Assembly: GCA_003573635.1 (NCBI GenBank)
Contig: QUTJ01031814.1
Location: 1 to 21,408 of the forward strand
Direction: 5' to 3'
Length of the DNA: 21,408 nucleotides
DNA from: Goniomonas avonlea
Taxonomy: Eukaryota; Cryptophyceae; Goniomonadida; Goniomonadaceae
Shown: positions 1 through 11,400 of the stretch, in pieces
Layout of the letters: each line of letters opens with the position of its first letter
Numbering within the stretch: position 1 is the first letter of the stretch
Notes under the pieces: generated by a model
Told to the model about the DNA's origin: nothing
Databases searched by the model: none
What the model saw: the letters and a program-made list of their open reading frames with translations, nothing else
Program-made: the position numbers and the translations under genes

Positions 1-2494
1 CTGGACCCACCGACACGACCACGCCCGCTGCCGGCGAAGCTGCCGAGCGACAGGCCGAGAATGGACACAGAGACCGCCCCGGTGGACGCGACGTTGACCC
101 GCGACACGCTGGAAGGCGACGGGACGTCAGCGGTCCAGGCGTGGGTCATGGAGCCGGCCTGCCTCCAGATGCCTGTGGTCACGGCCAAGGAGAGCATGTT
201 CTGGGCGCTTCCGACCATCTTGACGCGCACCGTGGAGTCAGAGATCCATGCAACCATCTCGACCGCGCTGCCGCCGAGACGCACCGTGGTCGACATGGAC
301 TGCTTGCCCATGCTTGTGCCCAAAACGGTCACAACCGCGGAGCCCGTCGCTGGGGCGTTGGCACGCGTGACGGACGAGGCGGCGGGCTTGTCGAAGGACA
401 CAGCCATGGTCAATGACATCCTGCGCCAGGTGGAGCCCAGGGTCGCGACCAACGCCTTGGCGGGGTTGATGCCAGGGGAGTACTTGGCGAGCACTGAGGA
501 GTCGGACACCCACATTGTGGTCTCGGCACTGGAGCCACCGGTGCGCACACGGCCGGAGTACGGGCTCTGTCCCAGGGAAGAACCCACCAAGGTGACAGAG
601 GTGGACCCGGATGCCGGAGCGTTCAGCCGCATCGCCGACGACGGGTTGGGTGTGTTGATAGAGAAGGCGCGGGTGGCGCTGCCACGCTGCCAGGCCACAG
701 TGGTGGCGACGGAGAGCATCCAATCAACGGAGGTGATGGGCTTGGCAGACAGCGAGGAGTCGGATACCCACCAGGTCGCAGATGCGGCAGAGTTGCGGAA
801 CCGTCCGCGGGCGCTGTATCGCACCGAGCCAAGGCTGGCACCCACCAAGGTCACAAAGCTGGAGCCAGTCGACGCCGAGTTCGTGATAGATGCCGAGGAC
901 AGAGCGACGGCGTCGTAAGAGTACGCGCTTGAGAGCGAGCCAGCCTGCCGCCAGACACCGGAAGTTACCGCGACGCCGAGCCAGGCACCTGCACCGGGGG
1001 CAACCATGCCCGAGAGAGAGGAGTCTGACACCCACATGGTGTTGCGGCAGCCTGTGCCAGCGAGGCGAGTGCGCTGGCTGTAGGAGCTTCGGGCGGCGTT
1101 CATGCCCAGCACAGTGACTGACGAGGCCCCTGTGGTCTGCGTGTTCGTGCGCGGAGGGACGGTGCCCAGGTGCGGCTTGTCAAAAGTGACAGCCATCGTC
1201 ACGGAACCACCCGCTCGCTGGCGAGACACGGTCGAAGCAAGCGACATGGCGACGTTGAAGCCGTTGGCGACGCGGCACTTGACGCTAGACGTTGACACCC
1301 ACCACGCCGACTCGGCTCCAGTGCCACCCACACGGGACGTGCTCGAGTAGTCAGCGACTCCAAGGTTGCCGCCGAGAACAGTCACAGACGTGGACGCAGT
1401 CGCAGCGCGGTTAGTGCGCACAGCTGACGAAGCGCTGACGGTGTCGTGCGAGACAACCATGGCCAAGGAGCCTCGCTGGGAGGCCATGCGGCCCACAGTC
1501 GCGGCCACCGAGAGCCAACCTGAGACGCCTGACGCGGGCTTCACGGTGACGGCACTGTCGGACACCCACATCGAGCCCTGCACCGCCGAACCACCCAGGC
1601 GCGCACGCGCACTGAGGGACGAGGTGGAGAGCGACGTGCCAAGGATGGTGACGCTGAGGCTGCCGGAAGCCGGGCTGTTGGATCGCAGCACAGCGCTCGG
1701 CATGGCGGCGTCCATGGTCATGATTCTGGTGGCGCTTCCGGCCTGCCTCCACACGCCAATCGTCGACACGAGCGACACCATGGAGTCCGAGGCGGCGGCA
1801 TGGCGGCCCTTGAGGGAGGAGTCTGATACCCACATGGTTGTGGCAGCCGCCGACCCACCAACGCGAGCCTTGGCGGACGAGTCAGTGCGGGCGAGGTTGG
1901 AGCCCAAGACGGTCACGGACGACGCGCCAGTGGTGGGGGCGTTGGATCGTCTGGTGGACGTCACTGCCGGTGCCTCAAACGAGAGGGCGTTCATCAGAGT
2001 GGCGGCCTGCCTCCACACGCCCGAGGTCACAGCGAGGGACTTCATGCTGTTCAAGCCGTCAGACACCTGCGCACGGATGGCGGAGTCAGACGTCCACCAG
2101 GTGGCTGCCGTGGTGCTACCGCCAACCCGGACCTTCTGAGACCGCCCGGTGCTTCCAAGGTTGGAGCCAAGCAGAGTCACGCTGGACGCACCCGTGGCGG
2201 CCACGTTGGAGGCGACCACCGAGCTTGCCATCGGAAGGTCGAAGGACACAGTGTTGGTCAAGCTGCCCTTGAGCCAAGCGGTGGTCAGAGCAGCCCCGTG
2301 CATCACGTTGAAGCCGGCAGCGGAACGACCGGAGAGCGACGTCTCGGACACCCACATGGTTGTTTCCGCGGCAGACTTGCCGATGGCCAGGCGATTAGAC
2401 GATGCAAAGCGGCCGAGGTTCCAGCCCAACACAGTCACTGAGGCTGAGCCAGTTGTCTGGGCGTTGCTGCGAGTGGTCGTCGTGGGGGCAGGCG
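1..2494 (-). repeat. Modules 58-67 of the IPT/TIG array (67 cut by the window edge)
   Basis: Anchors lie near 2457, 2198, 1936, 1670, 1404, 1138, 871, 613, 351 and 97. Units are very regular (258-267 nt) and similar to each other, with GC-rich codons. Modules 59, 60, 63 and 66 share a distinctive VWRQAGS-type strand (module 59 has WRQAA) that I did not notice elsewhere. Units 61 and 64 share QRGS at the same place. The pattern suggests recent duplication of blocks of modules. The reading frame is open at base 1. Confidence 0.8.
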
Positions 2495-5400
2495 CGTTGG
2501 CCGTGACCTGGATCATCATCACAGACGTGCCAAACGCTTGCGCGACCGACGCAGTGACGCCGAGGCGACCGGCGTTGGCGCTCGAGCGACACACAACGCT
2601 GGAGTCGGAAGTCCACATGGTGGCAACACAGCTCGAGCGTCCCTGGCGGAGGTGTCCGGACCGCTGCTCTGTCGACAGGGAGCGGCCGAGGACAGTCACG
2701 CTGGCGGCGCCCGTCGTCGGGATGTTGGAGGTGATGGTGGATGACATGTCCGGGACGTTGTAGGACTGCATAGCGTCGAACGAATTGAGCTTGTTGGAGA
2801 CAGTCACTGAGTACGGCTTGTGGACACCCTCACCAGCTGGGAGCTTGAAGTACATGGTGGACACGGACACCCAGGTCGTTGTCTCACCGCGGGTGCCAGC
2901 AGCGCGCAGCGTTCCGCTGTAGTCCTTGGAACCCATACCGACACCGGTGACAGTCACGCTGGTCGCGCCGGTGGCTGGCGCATTGGGCGGGGAGCGCGTC
3001 ACAAGCACGGGGCGGTCAAAGGTGAACGCAGCTGTGAGGGATCCGCGCACACGGCTGACAGTCACCCCGACGAAGGTGCCGGGAGTGGTAAGCTCGGGTT
3101 GGCGGGCAAACACGGTGGAATCAGAGATCCAGATGGTGTTCTCAGAGGCGGTCGGGCCAATGCGCATCTTTGACGACCACTGAATAAGGCCAAGGTTCTC
3201 ACCAAGCATCGTCACACGGATGCCACCAGTGGAGGGGCCGTTGGTGCCTCCGGGCAGCAGGACCACGATGGGCTTGTCGTACGAGAACATCTCAGACAGC
3301 GTGACCTCCAGCCTCGACGTGGACACGACCTGCGACCGAGTTTCGCCCTGGACCTGCAGACCGGCAGAGGACTTGGCTCGGACGGAGGTGTCAGATGTCC
3401 ATCGAGTGTGAGCAGCGCTGGAGGCACCGAAGCGGAGCGCGTTGGTAGTCGACGACTTGCCAGCGAGGTTGCGACCAAAGACAGTGACCGACACACTCCC
3501 GGTGCTCGGGGTGTTGGAGACGCCGGTGTTGGTGGCGTGGCCTCGGTCGAAGGTGAAGGACATCGATATGCTGCGGATCTGAAGCTTGCCGACAGTCACA
3601 GCGAGGTACGACATCGGGGTGGTGCCCGCGATGCCCTTGCACATCAGCGAGGTGCCTGAGACCCAGACGGTTGCCATCACAGACGTGGCGGCGACACGGG
3701 TGCGTGACGAATGCTCAGAGTGTCCAAAGAAACGACCAAGCACGGTGACGCTGACGGCAGCGGTGTGCGGTGCGTTGTGAACCACCAAGCTGGACGGCTC
3801 GGGCATATTGTATGAGAATCCGACAGTGAACTCCGAAGTCTGTGAAATTCCAGCCACCGTCGGGACGGTTGGGTGGAGGGACAAGCCTTGACCGACGCCG
3901 GCGTTCAAGTCACAACGCACGCGCGAGTCAGAGGTCCAGGTGGTGTGGCCACACTTCGTGTTTCCAATCTGCATCGAGTGGGTGTAATCGACGTGACCGA
4001 AGTTGACACCGTCGATCGTGACAGTCACAGCGCCCGTGGTGGGTCCATTGGCACGGCTGACCTTGTAGACTTGAGGGGCGAGGTAGCTGAACACCCCGGT
4101 GAGGGAGCCCACCTGGCCACCGACGGTGGCCCAGACAGGAAGGGGACCACCGACACCCTTGGGGACCTGGCAAATAATCTTGTCGTCCCTGTCCAGGTGC
4201 TGGTGGTACAGGCAGTTAGTCTCGCCGACGCGGAGAGTGATCTTGGACTGGTACTTGATGTACTGGCCAAAGTTCAGGCCACTGAACTGGATGAGGCATT
4301 CGCCTTGCGCCTTGCAGGTGTCGAACGTGCCGGCCTCCAGCAAGTTGATGACAGGCTTGTCATAAGAGTACGCCAGGGTCAGGATACCGGCGTCACCGAC
4401 GGTGTCTCCAACCTGCTCCACCTCGACGGCGTGCGAAGGCTCGATGCCCTCCACGACCTTGGACCGAACACTCGAGTCGGACGTCCAAACGGTGCCAATG
4501 CCGCGAGTACCACCAAACCGCGCCTGGACAGTCCAGTCCGCCGCCTGTGTGGCCAGGCCATAGTAGCGACCGAGCAGCGTGATGCTCACAGTGCCGGTGG
4601 CCGGGGCATTGCAGCGCGTCGCGCTCGACACCTGCGGCCCGTTGAAGGTGAAGGCCATCGTCATCGAGTTCACGCGCGCCGTCAGAGTCAGCACAGCCGC
4701 ACGTTGGCCGCTGTACTGAATCTTGGCCATCTTGCACCGCACGGTGGAGTCCGCGATCCACACCGTCGCAGCGCAGCCGGTCGCGGCGAAGTGCGAGTAG
4801 TCCGCAAGGCGGACGCGTTGCGTGTGGTCGGCGGCGCCGAGCGTCCTGCCAAGAATGGTGAGCGACATGGAGCCTGTGGTGGCCCCGTTGGTCGACATCA
4901 AGCTTGACAGGGCGAGCTTGTTGAACGTGAACGCGAGCGTTTGGGTCATCTGGGACACCATCCCGCCCGTCGAGATGATGTTAAGGGACTCGGAGACTCC
5001 CTGCGCGCAGCGCGCGGAGATGGCGGTGTCGGAACGCCAGTTGGAGCCCTCAGCGCCTGTGCGCCCGACGCGCACCTTAGTGGAGCTTGATTGCGTTCCC
5101 AGTGAGGAACCAACAATGGTGAGGCTGAGGCCACCGGTGGAAGGCGCGTTGATGGACATGGCCGAGGTGAGAGCAGGCACGGGGTAGCTGAGCGCCCGGG
5201 TGAGCGTGCGACGCACGCGGCCAACAGTGAGGGACAGAGAGAGGGCGGCCCGGAAGCCTCCCACGGACTTGAGTGTCAGCGACGTGTCGGAGACGAAATG
5301 GGTCACTGCGGTCCCGGAGCGCGTGACGCGTGCGCGAGAGGAGTGGCTGGTCTCGCCAAAGTGGCGGCCGAGCACCGTCACGCTGCTCGAGCCGGTGGTC

Positions 5401-8400
5401 GGGAGGTTGAACGCAGCGTACGCAGACACAGCATTGTCGTTGAAGCTCATCGCGGCACCGGCCTGCCCGTTGAGGCCGGCGAGGGTGACTCCCATGCAGA
5501 GGCCGTTGCTCACGCCGGGGGCGACACGGCACACAATGCGAGAGTCGGAGACCCAGGTCTGTGCGGTGCACGACGACACGCCGACGCGCACCTTGGCGTT
5601 GTAGTCGATGGTGCCGTACTGCGAGCCGAGAATGGTGACCGAGATGGAGCCGGTTGCGGGCAGGTTGCGTGGGGTCACCGAGTCAATGATGGGGGCGAAG
5701 TACGTGAAAGCCTGAGTCATGGACCCAATCTGGTTGCCAAGCTTGACCTTGACGTCATGGAAGCCACCAATGCCCGCAGGCACATCGATAAGGTAGAAGT
5801 CACCAAAGGTGACACCAGTGTACGCGTACTGCACCCTGGGCGACTGCGTGAGACCGACCCACGCCTCGGCAACAAAGTTGTGCGGCGCGGGGTAGATGTT
5901 TGTCTGCTGCAGGTCGTCCTTGCCAAAGTCGAAGTTGTAGCCCTTGAAGACAATCGACGCGCCGCCGGTGGTAGGGCCGTGGGCAATATCCATCGCGTAC
6001 GGTTGAGGAATGTCGTGAGAGAACGCCTTGGTGAGCGTCACAAGGTTCTGGGTCAGGGACACGGAGACGGACCAGCCCTTGTCGATGCCCTTGTGGAGCC
6101 TGCACTTGATGGTGGTCTCAGACACCCAGCCAGTGGTCTCGCAACCGGTGTGGCCAACGCGTGCTGTAGCGGTGGCATGGTGCTTGGTGAAGCTGCCACC
6201 CAACATCGTGATACTAATGAAGCCGGAAGTGGGCGAGTTGACGCGAATCGCGCTGGTGAACCTGTGTACGGAGTAGCTGAAGGCAGTGCTGTAGGTCATG
6301 AAGGACTTGCCAGCCCCGACAGTCACCAGCGCAGACTTGCTCGCGCTCATGCCATCCATCGCCTTGCCAATAACGGATGTGTCTGCCACCCAGCTGGTGG
6401 CCGCCACCGTGCTGCCACCAACCTTGAGCCGCGCCGTGTAGCGAGCGGTGCCGAAGGAGTGACCCAGGACGGTGACACTAGAGGAGCCAGTGGTGGGCGA
6501 GTTGGCGGAGAGCATGGCGGAGATGACGGGGAAGTCCGTGGTCATGTAGCACTGCGAGAGGCCGCAGCGGAGAACATCAGCACGACGGAGCACCGACACG
6601 GACACAGAGCGGGTTGCGAGGTAGTAGGCCGGGGCCTTGCAGATAATGTGCGAGTCGCTCACCCAGTTCGAGCCCTCACAGGACAGACCCCCGGTGTTCG
6701 CGCGAACGGACAGCAGCACCTCGCCAAAGTCACGGCCCAGGAGGGTCACAGAAATGGCACCCGTGGTGGGCGCGTTGATGACGACTGCTGAGGATACCGC
6801 GGAGAGGGCGTACTTGAAGGCTTCCGTCACGGTGCCCGGCACCACACCAACTGTGGCCACCATGGAGGAGAAGCCAAGCTCGGCGCGTCCGGTGAAGGAG
6901 CACCAGAGCGCGGTGTCAGAACGCCAGATCGTGGTCCTGCACGCATCGCCACCGTGGCGCATGGCCTGCTTGTAGTCCTGAGTGGCAAAGTTGGAGCCCA
7001 GGAGGGCGAGGGTGGAGCCGCCCGAGATCGGAGCCTCGGCGATGGGGTTGGCCTTGATGGGGGCCGGGACGTCGTACGACAGCGCCGCCATGCCAGTCAC
7101 GAGCTTGAGGCCCGAGGCGCCGTTGGAGGTTATGCCGACGGAGCGGGAGTTGGCATAGCCTATTGACGCCTTGGCGAACAGGACGGTTTCGGAAGACCAG
7201 ACGGTGGCGCTGACGCCGGTGCCACCGATGCGAGACCGGGAGGAGACCGAGGCGCGCGAGCCAAAGTTGCCTCCAAGCACGGTGACACTCACCGAGGCCG
7301 TTGCAGGCTGGTTGCGAGACAGGAAGGAAGAGGCGGAGGCAGCATCATACGAGAGCGCCGTGAGGATGGTCGCGACACGCACGTTTTGGCTGAGACACAT
7401 GCCAAGTGCAGCAGATGTGCCCGAACCGGCCTTGACCGCCAGAGTCGAGTCTGCGACCCACATGGTCCTCTCAGCACCAGTACGCCCGACGCGCACTCTG
7501 TCGCTGGGCGAGCGGTGTCCAAGGTTTGTGCCGAGCATGGTCACGGAGGTTGCGCCTGTCGCGGGCGCGTTGCCTCGGGTGTTTGTAAGCATGGATGCTG
7601 TAGCGTCGTTGAACGAGACCAGCTGCAGGTGGGTGACGCGGTCCTGGGGCGTTGTGGTAGCCGTGAGAGCCCTGGCGTGGAACAAGCCCGTGACCAGTTT
7701 GGTGGAGACGGAGGAATCCGAAGTCCACATGGTGCTCACCATGCCAGTGCCGCCGACGCGAGCACGAGACGTGCGCGACTGGCCCAAGTTGATCCCAAGA
7801 AGAGTGACGCTGGTGGCACCAGTGGACGGTGCGTTGACCCTCAGACCCGAGCTCACCATGGAACCAGTGTCCAGGGTGAAGGAGGCCAGCCCTGTCCCGG
7901 CCGAGGTTGCCGCAGCAGTCACGACGGCAGGGTCCGAAATGCCCACGCCTCGCGTGGACCTGGCAACCACCTGACTGTCAGACACCCACACCGTCGCCGA
8001 CGCGCCGGTGGCGGCGAGGCGGGCGCGGGAGCTGGAGCCCACTGAGCTGAAGCTGCGGCCGAGGACCGTGACACTTGCGGCGCCGGTGGCCGGGCGGTTG
8101 GACCCGCCAATGCTGGACAAGGACGTCTGGAACGACATCATGCGGTTGGTGGTGGACTTCTGCAGGAGGCCCAGCGTCACTCTCAGGGCTTGCAAACCAG
8201 ACATTCCTGAGGTCTTGACGTAGATGGATGACTCCGACACCCACTCTGTGGACTCGATCCCGGTGCGGCCGAACTTGGAACGACGAGTCTGCTGAGCCCG
8301 GTGGCCCAGGTTGTTCCCGAGAACCGTGACACTAACGGAACCGGTGGCCGGTGCGTTGTGGCGTTCAGTCGCCGTTGCACTGAAAACGAGGTACGAGAAG

Positions 8401-11400
8401 GCCATCGAAAGGGTGCTCGAGAAATCCTTGGCTGCGGAAGCCGCGACGGTGGCAAGCACAGTGCCGCCGGCGCAGCTCCTGGCGACGAGCTGGACATCGG
8501 AAACCCATGTTGTGGCGTCGGCCGAGGTGCGACCCAAGCGAACCTTCTGCGTGCGAGAGAAGCCACCAAAGTTAAAACCGAGCACTGTGACGCTGGCTGC
8601 GCCCGTGGCGGGAGAGTTGGTGACGAGGATCGACGACAGCTTGGGCTCGTCGTAGGACACGGCGCGGGTCATGGTTGAGGTCGCCGCGTGGTCGGCGAGC
8701 GTCCTGGTTCCAAGCGTGAGGACGAACGACAACAACGAGCCATGGCCTGCAGGTGTCTTACAGGTCAGCGATGCAACCGACCCCATTGCCCAGACAGTGG
8801 CCTCGAACTGGGTCCTTCCGAGCACGGCGCGAGCAGAGTACCGATGGTTACCCAAGTTTTCTCCAAGCAGCATGATGGACTGGCCGCCACCAGCAGGGGT
8901 GTTCCCGGGGATGTGGGATGACAGCTGAGCAGCGTCATATGTCAAGACGAACGCCAACGAGATAGGTGCGGCAGCGCTGGTGATAGTCATCAGCCCAGCA
9001 TTGTGGTGACCCGAGGAGGCCTTGCAGACCAGGGAAGTCGAAGCCACCCAAGAGGAGGCTTCGCATGCTGAGGAGAAGCGCGCTCGGGAGGTGGCAGACA
9101 CCTTGGGGAAGCTATTACCCAAGATAGTTACGCTCGAGGAGCCAGAGGCGGGGTGATTGAGGCGCACCAGGGCCGTGGCCTTGCCGAAATCGTAGGAGAA
9201 CGAGCGGGTGAAAGTGTGGCGCGAGTCCTTGGTGCTGTCGCTGGCACTGGCAACGGCACTGCAGCAAGCGCTAAGGCCTGTCGCCACCTTGGCATGCAGT
9301 TCGGTGTCGGACACCCACACTGTCTCAGCCACGCTGGTGCGACCCAGGCGAACACCGATGGAATAACGTTGGATACCAAGGCTGCTTCCTAGCACAGTGA
9401 CCGATGACGCTCCTGTGGTCGGGGCGTTGGTTCCCTCGATGGAAAGCGGGTGAGCCACGACGTAGCTCACGGAGCTGCCCATAGTAGCGGAGCCCTTCTG
9501 CATCAGGTTTGTGACTGCCAAGCTCGGAGCCACGGCGAGGCCCGAGGAAGGCTTGAGGGCCACACAGGAATCGGACACCCACGGGCTCTCCTGCCCGCCA
9601 GTGCGACCCAGGCGGAGGCGAGGAGATCTGTTGAAGTGGCCCATGTTATTACCCAGGACAGTGACTGAGGCACTACCGGTGGCCGGGCTGTTGGTCATAA
9701 GAGCGCTTGTCATCCTGACCGCATCATACGACGCGGCCTGAGTCAAAGTCACCGCGCCAAGCTGATCAGAGGTCACAACGGTGGCAGTGACAGAAAGCTT
9801 GCCAAGCTGACCAGGAGGAGGCAGGAGCCTCAGAGACGAGTCGGACACCCAATTGGTGACCGGCTGGGCAGTGTAGCCGATGCGAGCGCGCTGGGACTCG
9901 CGGTAAATGCGGAAGTTGCTGCCGAGCAAGGTCACGCTGGAAGCGCCAGTGACGGGCGTGTTGGTGGCGTGGATGGTAGATGGCATAACCGCCGAGAACG
10001 AGTAGGCGTTGGTGAAGGTGGAGCGCTCAGTGGCCAGTGAAACCACGCCCAAGGCCATGTTGCGCGAGAAGCCCGTGGGACTGCGGCTCGTGATTGTGGA
10101 ATCAGACACCCAGAGGGTGGCCATCGCATTCGAGCGCCCAAGGCGCACAGTCGGAGAGAGACTCCATTTGCCGCCGAGGTTGTTACCGACCACAGTGACG
10201 CTGCTGGAGCCAGTTGAAGGGGAGTTCTTGTGGATGAAGCCCGTGATCTGCTGCTGGTCGAAGGTGTACGCCAAGGTGAGGGAATTCCGTGCGTTCAGCG
10301 CGATTGTGGTGATCAGTGCATCCTGCAGCAGGACCTTGGCACAGATCTTCGCAGTCACGTGCGTGTCTGAGCCCCACACAGTCGGCGCCATGCCAGTGTG
10401 GTGAAGACGAGCGCTGGCGGTGCGTCTGTGGTCGCCCATGGAGAGACCAAGGATGGTCACACTGGAGGCACCGGTAGACGGCGCGTTGGCCGCCGCAAAG
10501 CTGGAGGTGTACACCAAGTCATACGACAGGTGGCTCGAAGTTGTCGAGCGAGCAGAGGGGCCCCCTGTGATGGCCAACAGCAGGAGAGATGCATCCGCAG
10601 CGATGCCGGCACCAAGTTTACACGTCATCCACGTGTCAGAGACCCATACTGTGCCCTCCTTCGCGGTACCCCGGAGCCTCGGTCGCATGGTCTTGTCTTT
10701 GGTGCCCAAGTTCGAGCCAAGAACAGTCACGCTGACCGCGCCGGTGGCTGGCGAGTTCGTCACCAGTACGCTCGTGGGGGACATGTCATAGCTCACGGCC
10801 ATGGTCGCTGTGCCAGTCCACTGCACAAGGCGATGGGTCGTGATCGCCATCGACACCGACTGGCCCATGCCAGTCGCCATCTTGGCCATCACAACAGAGT
10901 CGGAGATCCACGTCGATGAGGCACCCACGGACCCAGCGATACGAGAACGAGCTGTCATGTCTCGCACGCCGAGGTTGGTCCCCAGGACGGTGACGACGGC
11001 AGAGCCAGTAGCCGGAGTGTTGGCGTGAGCAGCGCGGGGCCTGGGAGCGCCCCTGTTGTATGACAGACTTGCGACCAACGAAACTACGACACTGTTGACG
11101 GTGGCAGCCACCGTCAGACCTCGCTCGTAACCAGGGGAGAGGCGACCACGCAAGGAGGAGTCTGACTGCCACCAGGTCACAGCCGCCCCGGTGCGACCCA
11201 CTCGAGCTCGGACGGACTGAGACATTGCACCAAGGTTGCGCCCCAGAACAGTGACGCTGGCCGAGCCAGTCGTAGGCGTGTTGGCTCCCACCAGGCTCGA
11301 GACTGTCTGAAGGAGAGAATCGTACGTGAGTGACTGGGTGAGGGATTGGTACTGCACTGCAGTGGTAATGGCAGCGGGGAGCAGACTCTTCACGCCCAGC

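Larger units (their letters stand above)
2495..7071 (-). repeat. Modules 41-57 of the IPT/TIG array
   Basis: There are seventeen modules with anchors near 7029, 6768, 6498, 6230, 5972, 5659, 5401, 5143, 4883, 4604, 4330, 4044, 3769, 3508, 3235, 2977 and 2720. Cysteine pairs reappear in modules 41, 42, 44, 46, 49, 51, 52 and 57. The block contains the two most divergent units, modules 45 and 51, listed separately. Several units have openings closest to textbook IPT/TIG (PALTS..INAPSTGGLSLTI). Confidence 0.8.

Noticed and set aside
61-918. A 285-codon plus-strand open frame, with similar frames at 1366-2139, 7171-7974 and elsewhere
   Set aside because: It is antisense to the IPT/TIG array. Its recurring 'ESDTHMV' and 'PTRT' strings are the reverse strand of the W-V-S-D-S and N-P-x-T-G boxes. 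GC-rich codons keep antisense frames open.
5298-6791. A 497-codon plus-strand open frame, the longest stop-closed frame in the window
   Set aside because: It lies wholly across modules 43-47 of the minus-strand gene. Its Gly/His/Arg/Val-rich sequence has no domain and repeats with the module period.
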